64,000 nt of DNA from NCBI GenBank assembly GCA_016801885.1, contig CM028884.1, positions 6,840,501-6,904,500 of the forward strand, given 5' to 3'. Source of the DNA: Toxotes chatareus. Lineage: Eukaryota; Chordata; Actinopteri; Toxotidae. Shown in pieces: positions 1-10,565 of the stretch; the first letter of the stretch is position 1; each line of letters opens with the position of its first letter. The notes under the pieces were generated by a model, which saw nothing but the letters and a program-made list of their open reading frames with translations, had not been told where the DNA came from and did no database searches. A program made the translations under genes and the position numbers.

Positions 1-31
1 CAGTCCAATTTCCTCCTCTTGTGTACTCCAG

Positions 32-1133
32 GGTAACAAATGATGCCCGAGAGAATGAGATGGATGAGAACCTGGAGCAGGTGGGCGGCATCATTGGCAA
101 TCTGCGTCACATGGCCCTGGACATGGGCCAGGAGATTGACACCCAGAACCGCCAGATTGATAGGATCATGGAGAAGGTACTGCACACGAGCACTGCATGT
201 ATACCACTGCCATGGAGAACAGCAGAGTTTAATTGGCCAGAGAGTTTGCAATATTTCTGGAGAACTGATGTACTTGCCTGTTCACTGTTCTATATTCATA
301 ATTATTGATGGATACAAGTCAGTTTCAGTTGTTACTAAGCAACAACCTCTCCTAGTTGTTGGAGTAGCAAAGTAAAGTTTCCAAATCCAAAGTTGGACAA
401 AGATAGCGCCAACAGAATTTACACTTAGAAGTGTGAGGCTCCAAAATATTGGCAATATGGGACAACGATCCAATACAGTGTGAGAATATGGGAGAAAATA
501 CAAGTACACTTCTGTTGTATTTATGAAACTAGATAATTAAGAAGCTGCAAAGTGAACCAGATTTTCAAGATTGTTTTTGTTAAGTATTTATGGGCCTTTT
601 TATATTAATGTTAGAAGAAGGTATAAAAAACAATGGGGGCAAACAGAATGAGGTCAGATTTACATTTTGCATTGTCAGAATTGTGGGTAAAGAAAGTAAA
701 TGAAAAGTGACAAACCAGAAAAAATATAGCTAATATACAGCACACAGTATAGCATTCAGCTGAATTTTAGCATGGATTACGTTCTTAGCATTAGACTAGG
801 TAACAGCAGATGCAGCTGTGCTGATTTTGAGCAGATTAAGCCTGAGCTTGGAACATTAATGGAGAAAATCTGATTCACATCATTCAAAATCTGGGTGTTA
901 AACATCCTTTGTCCATTAGTTCACTATGCATGTCTTTATTAAAGGTACTCATGCCCACCATTTATCACTGATTTTACCACTTATCCTGATTTACTGTGTA
1001 TCTCCTGAGCTGTGTAAGAACCAGTCGTTTTTTTTTTTTTGTTTTTGTTTTTTTCCCCTTTCAGGCTGATTCCAACAAGACCAGGATTGACGAGGCCAAC
1101 CAGCGTGCTACAAAGATGCTGGGCAGTGGCTAA
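32..1133 (+). CDS. snap25: SNAP25, C-terminal two coding exons (partial gene)
   Basis: This is the 3' end of the gene for synaptosomal-associated protein 25, a plasma-membrane Qbc-SNARE that pairs with syntaxin and synaptobrevin to drive synaptic vesicle fusion. Seen: exon 32-176 after acceptor 'ctccag', in frame from the second codon as VTNDARENEMDENLEQV and ending NRQIDRIMEK before donor 'gtactg'. The intron is 177-1064. The last exon, 1065-1133, encodes ADSNKTRIDEANQRATKMLGSG and stops with TAA. Together these cover the second SNARE coiled coil, including the glutamine in DTQNRQ that forms the ionic zero layer in the family. The C-terminus KMLGSG separates it from SNAP23. Compared with the human protein as I remember it, differences are few (G for S in LEQVGG, Q for N in MGQEID). 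Teleosts have two copies (a and b), and I cannot assign which from this part alone. The first six coding exons lie upstream of the window. Confidence 0.97.
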
Positions 1134-2575
1134 ACTGCAGCGAAAAGTGCTTTGATCCCTGTTTAACCCCAGACACCCTAAAAATAACAACACCAACCAA
1201 ACCCCAGCCCAGCTCCCAACACCAATGGCGCCCACTTCCTTGGCTCAACAGCAGGCGCTGCAAAATCATGCTTTTATTGTGATACTTGTAGAAGTTTGCA
1301 CAACATGCACATATCATACGTTCTTCTCCCCCCCCCCTTCTCATTCCTGCCCATCATTTACCCTCAGTCCCTTCCCTCCCCTTATTGTCAGTGTTGTTCT
1401 GTGTTGTCGCTCTTTTGATTTTGTTAAGAAGTAATAGTTCTGTTACACAACATCCACTCAAACTCTCTCCACACTGTACATAGTGCTTCTTAAATGGCTT
1501 CATTGATTTAGATCATTTGTCCTGTTTTCTTCATCATTCTCTTTTTTTTTAAGTCTGCGTGTAAGATAAACTGTATGTATACCTTGCTCCAAGATGTCCT
1601 TCCCCCATATCAGTATTCTGGTGTTGTCCATGTAAGACACACTGTGTATTCATCAGTTAAGATGTCGTGATGCTACATGATAACGCCACAGTGATTTGCC
1701 GTTTATATAGTGAACATGAAAACTTGTAACCAAGGCCACTGTTTAAATTCTGCAATTATGTAATGTAGATGTGTGGAGCTGCTCAGATCTGAATACCACA
1801 GTAGATCATGGATACTCAGCTAAGTGTTTGTAAGTATTTGAGCCATCTGGATGAAAATATGAACTTTTTGGTCATGACTGTTAGCGCACCAGTATTTTAC
1901 TAAACTCCAATGATGGAGCAGTATTAAAACAATTCGATGCCATAGACTGTATAGTATACACCTTTTCCTCAGGGAGCTAAATCTAACCATTCAAAAGCAA
2001 GGGTTGAATTTTTAATTGACCCATTATAATTCATAAAAACGATACTTCATATTTATACCACAAGGCTTGGTGTATGTGTGAAAAATTGCATTTGTATGCG
2101 GTCTGAACAGCATTGTTGATGGGATTCTGGTTAAACCATCAGACAAATATTGGGCATTAATCATAACAGCTAACATTGTGATCAATAATGAAAAAGAGGT
2201 GGAGCTTTGCTAGAGGCCATAGTTCAACAGCAACCAATCCTATGGCAAAGTTACAGGAAATTGAACAACCTCTTCACATACCAGGCCAGACTGCTTTACC
2301 CATGATTCAACCCTAGCAATATCAAGAAGCGCAGTAAGTGTGTTATGCATGTCCATCCACTGCTAGAAGACACTGAATAATTCATTTATCCAGGCAAAAA
2401 TATCCTAACATGGCAACCGCATGCTACGTATGTAGGCCACACAGAGGAGAGGCCCATATTTATCTGCAATAGTGCCACTCTTTTTGTTTCATGTCTCTTT
2501 ACCTTTCCAGACTGTGACCATCACTGTAAAATAATTCCTTGGAAAATGCCAATAAAACCATCATAAACGTAGAAC
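1134..2575 (+). other. snap25: snap25 3' UTR (end inferred)
   Basis: AT-rich non-coding sequence follows the stop codon. The start of this stretch resembles the long, conserved SNAP25 3' UTR of vertebrates. AATAAA occurs at 2551-2556 and again at 2935-2940, and I infer cleavage shortly after one of these. No open frame here looks coding. The exact end needs transcript data. Confidence 0.6.
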
Positions 2576-4439
2576 TAAACTTAGCTTCCTTTGTATTTTT
2601 ATGAGAGATAATGAGGGAAATAATTTTGTGAGGAAAATGTTTGCAGTCATTGTACAATACCAGACTTAAGATCAATGTGTCTGCAGGGTTATTTTCATTT
2701 GAACTGGAATGACAACTGAGCACCCACACTGACCAGGTGAGCCGTTTTTATGTGTATAGATGCCATCATCTAGCATAATATACAATTACTGCAACAGCAG
2801 AATTTGCTTCAGAAGCCCCCAGCTCACCCCAAAAAGAAACAAAACTATTACGTATGTGCAGGGCCTTTACAAAATAACTACACTTATGACCTTGGAAGGA
2901 CCATGTGCTCAGAGTGCTTGGTTAAGAAATAAGAAATAAAGCCTATGGTGGTCAATAGAGTGGAATGATTCTCTGTGTTGATCAAATAACACAGAGTGTG
3001 TTGATCAAGTAAACAGAAGATCAAGATATGGCAAGATCTGGGACCACGAGGCACTGCTTTTTTTTTTTTTTTTTTTAGAGAACAATAAAATCTTCCCAGA
3101 CACTGAAGACCTTGTATTTCTTCGGTAAGGGAGGTTTTACAATGTAGATTATGATATCAGTACTCAATACGTATCTCGTGTTATGTTGAATCATAACATT
3201 CATTCTCATTTCTGCCAGAAGTGACTGATTCCTTTTACATGTTAAAACAATACATTCCTTCAGTGGCTGACAGGTGACAGTTGCTACTTCAGTCTTCATC
3301 CTCCACATAGTCACATGACCTACAGCTTTACAGAGGAAAAATTCAGCTTTATTCAGAGACTTTTTTGTAGGTGAAGTTATTATAGTAATAACTTGACAGC
3401 TCACAAGGGAACATTAATGTAATGTTATTCTGTATCAATCCAGTTCAGGAAAATGTGTTCTCTACTGTGCTGTTCCACAGGGAGGCCAGGGATCAGAAAG
3501 CTTATCCCAATTACTGGTTTGAAGGTGCTCTGAACCTGGAACTAAATGCTTAAGATATGACACTGAAATATGCAGTGTCAACACAAATATTTCAGGCTTT
3601 AGTGTGTTGTAGGCATGGAAGAAAATACAAGTCAGACGGAGAGAGAAAGAGACAGGCAGAAACAGAGAAAGAAAGATGTGCAGCAGCACATTACACTAAT
3701 GGATATCTACTGTGGTGCCCTGGGCTTAGGGCGGATTAGAGTTTACCACGTCACGAAGAACACTCAAACACACACACACAAAGTTGAATCAACAACAGAT
3801 ACACGCCACAGCATAATCTGCTATACCTTGATTACAGCCATTACACTGCTCCTGAACATGTATGTCATGCGTGTGCATGTGCACAAACTAAAATAAAATG
3901 GATAATTGTTATCATCCAACATAATAAACATTTTAAAACACCTTATATGTATGATTGTGGTTTATTAAACAAAAAATGATTTTTCCACTTAAATTTTAAA
4001 GTTGTGTTTTGAAATGGAATTTGTCAGTTCTTCTGCTCTCAACATGAACTTGTCATAGAAGTTACTCACTTTGCATTGATAAATCAAACTAATTTGATTT
4101 GTTGATCACTGAGTACTGAGTTTGTTATTAAACCAAGAGCTCCCTCTGCTGGTATCATAGAACTACTATTCATCTACTGAGTTTCTGACTTTACCTGGGC
4201 AATGATGCTAATGGGGCACTCCACAAATAACCTCATCATGAAGAGTACCTTAAAGCTTGTGAAAACTGTTGGATAATGTATTTTGTTACTCTGGATTTGT
4301 GAAGCTTGAAAAAAAAAAATACCTCAGTTTTGGCTTGAGAGTTTGAAAGATGTATTGGTGTATCACGATTGAGGGTCTAATGAAAGATGCATTCAAGATG
4401 CATTATTGGGGGTGTGACTCATCTGAAATTCAGGATACG
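2576..4439. other. Intergenic region without a recognised gene
   Basis: A poly-T run lies at about 3058-3076 and a short CA run at about 3768-3780. The open frames here are 60-109 codons, have no recognisable similarity and overlap on both strands. I see no RNA gene. Confidence 0.6.
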
Positions 4440-4745
4440 TTTGCAGCTGCCTTGAATTTGACAAATCTTCAGTAAGATCATGACCTAAAACACTAGAAGA
4501 AAAGAGCTTTATAGTAGCTTCACATGATGAAGACCAGCACAGTCTCCAGACTTAAACCCCATGGAGCTGGTTTGAAATGAACTGGACAGAAGGTGAAAGC
4601 AAAGCAAACTATACATGCAACTGGGAACTTCTGTCACAATGTTGGGACAAACTTTCTGAACAATGTTTCATTTCCACTGTAGAAAGAACGTCATGAATGT
4701 GTTCAGCTGCTGGAGTCAAAAGAGAATGAAATTAGTTCAGTAAGA
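4440..4745 (+). pseudogene. Decayed Tc1-like transposase, C-terminal catalytic part
   Basis: Conceptual translation gives two hallmarks of Tc1/mariner transposases in the right order. A DHDLKH segment near 4477-4494 corresponds to the DNDPKHTS block. QSPDLNPMELV at about 4538-4570 corresponds to the QSPDLNP(I/M)E block, which carries the last acidic residue of the catalytic triad. The remainder to about 4710 still reads like the family's C-terminus (NELDRR, then WELL.QCWDKLSEQ, then STVER). In-frame stops and frameshifts make it non-functional. The N-terminal DNA-binding part and the terminal repeats are not recognisable, so the boundaries are approximate. Confidence 0.75.
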
Positions 4746-4835
4746 AGATTCTATGACTATTTCTGTTCTATGATTATGATTTTTTTTAATCTTTATTTGT
4801 TGAAGATATTTTTTAAAAACATTTCCAATTTTAAA

Positions 4836-4881
4836 AAAGCATCTCCAATTCAAATTTTAAAATTTAAATTGGAGATGCTTT
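4836..4881. repeat. 46-bp near-perfect palindrome
   Basis: The outer arms AAAGCATCTCCAATT and AATTGGAGATGCTTT are exact reverse complements. After one C/A mismatch the inner AAATTTT and AAAATTT also pair, leaving almost no loop. It lies about 90 bp after the Tc1-like relic. It could be a remnant of a small inverted-repeat element or a cruciform-prone site. No function is claimed. Confidence 0.8.
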
Positions 4882-5036
4882 AAATTTTTTGACTGGTAAT
4901 GTGTGTGCATAAATACATATGTATGTATACTAACTAAATAAACGATTTAGAAAACAAATATTTAAACTCATCTTAAAAGATTATGTTACTTATGTAGATA
5001 ATTAGTCTTAACCAAAACACCAAACCAAAATACTGA

Positions 5037-5195
5037 GTGCACAGGATGTGGTCCAGAAGCAACCAATCAGCAGCTTGGACGCAGAAGCCTTCGGCTCTCT
5101 CCGCCAGTCACGTGACTCCCACCGCCATCATCGTGTGTGTCCGTCCAGAGTCTCCCTCTTTAGCTTACGGGACGGTTAGCATTCACCGCGGTACC
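5037..5195 (+). promoter_or_regulatory. cox5a: cox5a promoter and 5' UTR with CCAAT box and CLEAR-type E-box
   Basis: An inverted-repeat E-box GTCACGTGAC lies at 5107-5116, the perfect palindromic form bound by USF and TFEB/MITF-family factors. A CCAAT box is at 5063-5067 within ACCAATCAG. CCGCCATC just after the E-box (about 5124-5131) resembles a YY1 site in reverse orientation. There is no TATA box, as expected for a housekeeping mitochondrial gene. The transcription start is inferred to lie between the E-box and the ATG at 5196. Confidence 0.6.
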
Positions 5196-7735
5196 ATGTT
5201 CCGAGCTGTGTTCCGACTGTCAGCCACAGGGACCCGGAGTCTGGCTCGGTCACGACCCTGCTACTCAGGTAGGACTGCCTGCTCTTCACCTGCCGTAAAA
5301 ATAAATGCCCTCTGTGTTAAAAATGACTAAATTAAGCTTGACCGGCTGGCTGCCTAGCTTAGCCTGCTGCTATGTGTATGTGTGTAAATGCTAATGCGGG
5401 GTGACATTGAATTATTATCATCAGTAACTACCCTTGTGGGCTTGAAGTGAGTATTTTCCTGAAACTCCACATTTTGTAAATTATATTAAGGCAGAAGGCG
5501 CGAAATGAATTTTAGCGAAAAAAGTGACGACCTTGTGATGACCCTCCTTAGTTAGTTCGTGAGTGTCAGTGGCCGCAGTGTATACGCAGCTGATATCAAC
5601 ACGTTGTAGTCGCTAAATCGGACCTTATAAAATGTAGGAATTTATTTGCTGTTTATGAAATACACCCAAAAAAATAACCATGGAAGTTTTTAATGGTGTA
5701 GTTTGAGACTTGTTTCGGTGCCAGTATCCAGCCATACTGAGTGTCCTGAACTGCCCTGGTTAGGTGATCAGTCGTAAGCTTGCAGTATATGGGTATCTAT
5801 GCAGACTACGTTACACCTGTATGTCTATTTTTATTTTAAAAACGTGTTGTGAACAATATGAGTTGTTAATGTTGACGTGAGATGTGGAGGACATGAGATG
5901 AAACGAACTTTCATATTTTTAAAAAAAGGGTTTGAATCAGGTCGATCCTTATGTGTGTTAAGATGTGGAGCTATTACATTACTGCTGTGAGCGATAAATT
6001 ATGATTAACAAAATAAACAGCAGCAATATAATGCATTATGCATGTATATATTCTATATAGATTTATTTTTGAGATTTGAGTTTTTTGACTCCGATGTGTT
6101 GTGGAGGTCACATGACTATTGGCTCAGCGTATTTAAAGAAACTAAAACCAAACTCATGCAGTAAAGCAAGTTTATAGCCCTGTATCACGTATGCCCAAAT
6201 GGGATTTAGAGATCTACATCAACCACACTGATGAAAACAACGTAGTTAAAAATGTGGTTGTGCAACCACATATATATTTATTTATTTAGTTTCTTAAAAC
6301 ACTAAGTAATTGCTATCATGTATGTTTCCACAGAGACACTCTCTCTGTTCCATATTTAACACAGACATTGCCTCGCTTTGTGATAGAGCAATGAAAGAGG
6401 AAGTGTACAGCGTGCACCTCTAGCTGTAAAATGTCATTTTGGTACTGTATGTCTGAGTAAGGGCCTGCAGTATTGTCTTTTTCCTTTCTTAACAACAACT
6501 GAAGATGTTAGTAGAAAGGATACTGCTTTTTATCTTGAGCTGTCCTTCATTCTTTTTGAATTAAATCAAAATGATTTTTCTTTTGGGCTTTGAAATTTGA
6601 CTTTTTTGGTAACCAGTAACATGTGTCTGTAGCATGATTATCAAAGACCATCAAGTCTCAAAAGCTCATTGAATTCCTTATCATATTTGTACTCATATTT
6701 ACTTTATCTTAGATTAAATATTTACTGGTCTGAATTACAGTTTGGCCAATTCTAGACTGTATTTTATTTAAGCACAGTTGTTGTGTGGCAACTTGACAGC
6801 TTTTAAGAAATTTTGCTTTGCTTGGTTAGATAAAGAAAAGGGGTGGTCACAGGATTCTAACTGAAACCCAGGTAACTACATAATCACAGCAGTATTTAAA
6901 AGCTTCAAGTGATACTCAGCCATACTTCTCTGAATGACATTCAAGCTTATTACGTCATTTACACTTTGTAACCTGTTTCATTTTTTCTCTAACTTCCTAA
7001 TCACATCTGTCTGTAGTTATAACCATTTGTATAAAAAATGGCAATAACGTAGAATAAATAATTCATAAAGAACTCTTTTTTTTCTGCCTCATTTGTTTCA
7101 GCTCCATCGGCCTCCAGATGTTACTCCCATGGCAAGGTGGAGACAGATGAGGAGTTTGATGCCCGTTGGGTCACTTACTTCAGCAAGCCCGACATCGATG
7201 CCTGGGAACTAAGGAAAGGTGACAGTGTGTTGATGCTTCTTTTGGTCATTTTTTTTCATTATGTTACTGCTTCTGTGAAGTAAGGGGGCTTTTTCCAAAA
7301 ATTTCAACCTAAAGGCATGAACACCCTGATTGGGTATGACCTGGTTCCTGAGCCCAAGATCCTGGACTCGGCACTAAGAGCTTGTCGGAGACTGAATGAC
7401 TTGGCCAGCGCCATCCGCATCCTTGAGGCTGTGAAGGTGGGTGAGGCTTAGTGAGCCAAACATAGTTTAACTGTAGAGGTGTAAGTTCCAGGACCAGAAC
7501 TTCAAAGAGAATGACTCACACGCCTCGAGATAAATGAATCACTCAAACAGATTATCTGAAATGACTAATTTTCATGTATTGTGACCATACACAATATTGT
7601 GTTTGTGTGTGTGTTTTGCAGAACAAAGCAGGCCCCCACAAAGACATCTATCCCTATGTGATCCAAGAACTCAAGCCCACCCTGGCAGAACTTGGCATCT
7701 CAACACCAGAGGAGCTGGGCATTGACAGGGTATAG
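5196..7735 (+). CDS. cox5a: Cytochrome c oxidase subunit 5A, mitochondrial precursor
   Basis: This is a nuclear-encoded matrix-side subunit of respiratory complex IV. Seen: four coding exons, 5196-5268, 7102-7218, 7315-7436 and 7622-7735, with GT-AG introns of phase 1, 1 and 0. Joined they give 141 residues. The first ~30 residues (MFRAVFRLSATGTRSLARSR) are rich in arginine and free of acidic residues, as expected for a mitochondrial presequence, and RCYSHG fits the cleavage region. The mature part is family-typical: ETDEEFDARWVTYF, KPDIDAWELRKG, PEPKILDSALRACRRLNDLA, HKDIYPYVIQEL and the end STPEELGIDRV. This matches COX5A of other vertebrates almost without gaps. The ATG was chosen because it starts the presequence and has no in-frame upstream ATG. 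Introns: 5269-7101, 7219-7314 and 7437-7621. fam219b lies downstream in the same orientation, as in human. Confidence 0.97.
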
Positions 7736-8072
7736 ACTGCCAAGGTGAGACTGCACTACACCAAACCCCTGCATGTTACTTGAGAAGCTGATTGAGGCTT
7801 TAGAAAGATAATTGCGGTTCTGGTGCTGTCCAGCCTATATGTGTGTGCTGGCGTGCTTTATAAATTGTACAGTAGATCAAGAGTTAGACTGCATATTACT
7901 TGCATGCAGCTGAAAAGATCTTTTGTTCCTCTGTCCTCAGGTCATTTGATGTATAAAGAGATGAGCTCTCCTGATTCTCTCCTGTCAAAAATGTCTATAT
8001 TGTTGATTAAATCCAAGCTGTCCTGTTGTGTACAAAATGGTGGACCTAATAAAGAAAACCAATAACAGAAGA
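7736..8072 (+). other. cox5a: cox5a 3' UTR with a spliced last non-coding exon
   Basis: The stop codon ends at 7735. A donor (CAAG/gtgaga) at 7745 and an acceptor after a T/C-rich tract (tgtcctcag, exon from 7941) define a 196-bp intron in the 3' UTR. The final exon carries AATAAA at 8048-8053. The stop lies only 9 nt before the junction, so it should not trigger nonsense-mediated decay. An open frame across this exon (7823-8065) is not coding. Confidence 0.75.
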
Positions 8073-8680
8073 ATTTGTGTAAATGAGTGAATATTTTTAA
8101 ATCTATACCTGATATGTTTTACTGCAGACTGAATTATTGTTGGCTATGTTCAATTTTTCACTGGTTGTTCACTGGTGCTGTCAGGTCACTGGTTATTTTA
8201 TACTTCAGCTGACAAATAAGCCAGTGGTATGTTGGTATACCCACTGAGTGGAAGCTTAGGAGGAGGTTAAAATATGAGGCTCAGATGGACATTGTTGTAG
8301 CTGAGCAACTGCTTTATTTTCCTGTTGACTAAACATCTAGGGGAATAGGAATCTTTTCATTGGACACAAATAAAGAAAATATATTTCTTTGTCAGCAATT
8401 TAACACATTGACATATATTACTGCATGTGATAATTTATTGCACAATAATGCTCCCTATAATGAAGTAACATTTGTCCAAGGGTGATACAAGAAATATTCT
8501 TGAAATATATGTAAATCAGAGGTCACACAGGAGCTCTCTCAAGCTGGGCACTGGGTCACTCACTGTAGGAGACTAGACCTGTCCCTCCAAGCCTTCTACA
8601 CAAGAATGGGAGGACCCGCCCCTTTCGCTGCTGTGCCAATCATTTGTCACAATTTAATTGGCCTAGAGCCTATTCAGTCC
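8073..8680. other. Intergenic stretch up to the assembly gap, nothing recognised
   Basis: AT-rich sequence with no open frame of interest and no similarity to the array monomer that I can see. The last ~110 bases before the gap are more GC-rich. Array sequence starts only after the gap, so the true left boundary of the array is hidden. Confidence 0.6.
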
Positions 8681-9180
8681 NNNNNNNNNNNNNNNNNNNN
8701 NNNNNNNNNNNNNNNNNNNNNNNNNNNNNNNNNNNNNNNNNNNNNNNNNNNNNNNNNNNNNNNNNNNNNNNNNNNNNNNNNNNNNNNNNNNNNNNNNNNN
8801 NNNNNNNNNNNNNNNNNNNNNNNNNNNNNNNNNNNNNNNNNNNNNNNNNNNNNNNNNNNNNNNNNNNNNNNNNNNNNNNNNNNNNNNNNNNNNNNNNNNN
8901 NNNNNNNNNNNNNNNNNNNNNNNNNNNNNNNNNNNNNNNNNNNNNNNNNNNNNNNNNNNNNNNNNNNNNNNNNNNNNNNNNNNNNNNNNNNNNNNNNNNN
9001 NNNNNNNNNNNNNNNNNNNNNNNNNNNNNNNNNNNNNNNNNNNNNNNNNNNNNNNNNNNNNNNNNNNNNNNNNNNNNNNNNNNNNNNNNNNNNNNNNNNN
9101 NNNNNNNNNNNNNNNNNNNNNNNNNNNNNNNNNNNNNNNNNNNNNNNNNNNNNNNNNNNNNNNNNNNNNNNNNNNNNNNN
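8681..9180. other. Assembly gap of 500 N
   Basis: Exactly 500 N. The round number suggests a placeholder of unknown true size. The first bases after it (9181 onward) are already inside a monomer, at the (TA)n/poly-T tract, so further units may be missing. Confidence 0.99.
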
Positions 9181-10015
9181 TATATATATATATGTTTTTT
9201 TTTTTTTATTATTATTTTGCTTTGCTATCATTGTTTATTTGATTGTGATTTAATTTTGTTTTGAAGTTCTTTTCTTTCCTAGGCGGAGTGCTAATGTGGG
9301 GAGGCTAGGCACCTGTGGTGAGGGCGCTTCACTTAATTGCATGCGAGTTAACAGACAGGGACGTTACAGACTGCACCGTTTGCTGTGAGGTTGCCGTGAG
9401 TTTGGTTTTGGTTTTGCTGCACCAAAGGCGAGTAGTGGTAGCACCCTGGCACTCCTTCGTGTAGTCTGCCTCTCTGCATGTGGCCTCTGCCTATAGTGTT
9501 TTAACTTGAATTTGAAACCTTAAATACGTTGTCCTTTTTAAATGAATGTCGAGGTCGTCCCTTTTTAGAAGAGAAATTGTAATAAAGTACGTTTTAACAA
9601 TTTCATTAAGTTTGTAACCTTTTTCTCTCTTTTCCAGCAGTTCCAGTCCCGGCTTTTTTGTTTTGTTTTATTTTATTTATTTATTTAGATTATTAAATAC
9701 ATGAATATGCTTTTCGACTCACGCCTCTGTCTCAGTAATGTACAATACTTTCCGTACCCACTGTAGGCTGCTGGCCTGGGTTTTTGGACACAGTAGCACA
9801 GCTTGCAAGTCCATAAGTCCAAGTCCACAAACTGCTTTTTTTCATTATTTGCAGAATCATTGTCTCGTGTTGATTCTTGCCTTGCCTCATCTTTCTGGGT
9901 GACATGTGCATCATATTCTGCCTTACTGATGTTCCCATGCTTGTAGGAAACACAAACATCACACTGATGATCTTTCTTCTTGAAGACGCCACCATCTTGA
10001 AGAGCTTGTAAAATT

Positions 10016-10206
10016 GCCTAGGTCACACTCTCTTTTGACTTAGGCAAAATAAAATGGCCTAAGTCACACTCTTGACATAGGCCATTATATTAGAGGGGAA
10101 AAAATAAAATTTCTGTTCAAGTGAGAATGTAGGAAATTTTACCAGCATTATGAGGAGATGATTTAGGCAAAAAAAAACCTAATTTGGTCAAAAAATGACA
10201 TAGGCC
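10016..10206. repeat. Cluster of alternating inverted GCCTAAGTCA motifs (unit 1; present in every unit)
   Basis: GCCTAGGTCA at 10016-10025, TGACTTAGGC at 10036-10045, GCCTAAGTCA at 10057-10066, TGACATAGGCC at 10073-10083 and TGACATAGGCC again at 10196-10206. The second and third form a perfect 10-bp inverted repeat with an 11-nt A/T-rich loop. Orientation alternates over the first four. Three more copies lie outside the array at 53981-53990, 54144-54153 and 54175-54184. Confidence 0.85.
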
Positions 10207-10486
10207 ATTATTTTAGAAAGGCGTGGATGGTTTAATGTTAAGAGTGTTGTGAGTTTGTCATAACAATAAATATTTTCAGGTATAACGCAGATAATATTGA
10301 ATAATGTTTAATAAGCACCTGCAATTTCATGCTGAGTTAGAATTAGGAAAAAGGCAGCTCAAGATCTTTGGCTCCTAATTCAGAAAGCTGTCAGTTCCCC
10401 GCAGTCACCGTAGGCAGGAGAGCAGACCTGACGTCAGCACCTGCACTGCTGCCAGCGGCGCTTTCTGCCTTCACTAAAGCCAATTG

Positions 10487-10565
10487 TTGGCCGTGGCCGA
10501 ATGGTTAGTGAGGAGAGCTGGTGACGCGATGGTCTGGGGTTCGATTCTCCTCAGAGTCCGGCTGA
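10487..10565 (+). repeat. tRNA-like (SINE-type) segment, first of 18 copies
   Basis: A-box TGGCCGAATGG at 10494-10504 and B-box GGTTCGATTCT at 10538-10548 match the internal Pol III promoter consensus, spaced as in tRNA-derived SINEs. GTGGCCGAATGGTTA resembles the D-arm of tRNA-Ser/Leu. A T-arm can be drawn (GGGG / TTCGATT / CTCC). The 5' TTGGCCG can pair with CGGCTGA about 5 nt beyond the normal acceptor position, so this is a relic and not a tRNA gene. Equivalent segments start at 13050, 15612, 18170, 20742, 23321, 25884, 28451, 31013, 32041, 34610, 37179, 39742, 42306, 44864, 47428 and 50005 in the array, and at 55965 in the right flank. Confidence 0.7.

Noticed and set aside
7823..8065. 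80-codon frame after cox5a
   Set aside because: It spans the 3' UTR intron and exon of cox5a and has no similarity to a protein.
8606..9264. Open frames of about 185-215 codons spanning the gap
   Set aside because: They are open only because the 500 N contain no stop codons.
10487..10565. Functional tRNA gene in each unit
   Set aside because: The acceptor stem only pairs with a ~5-nt shift and no normal anticodon arm can be drawn, so it is a tRNA-derived relic.
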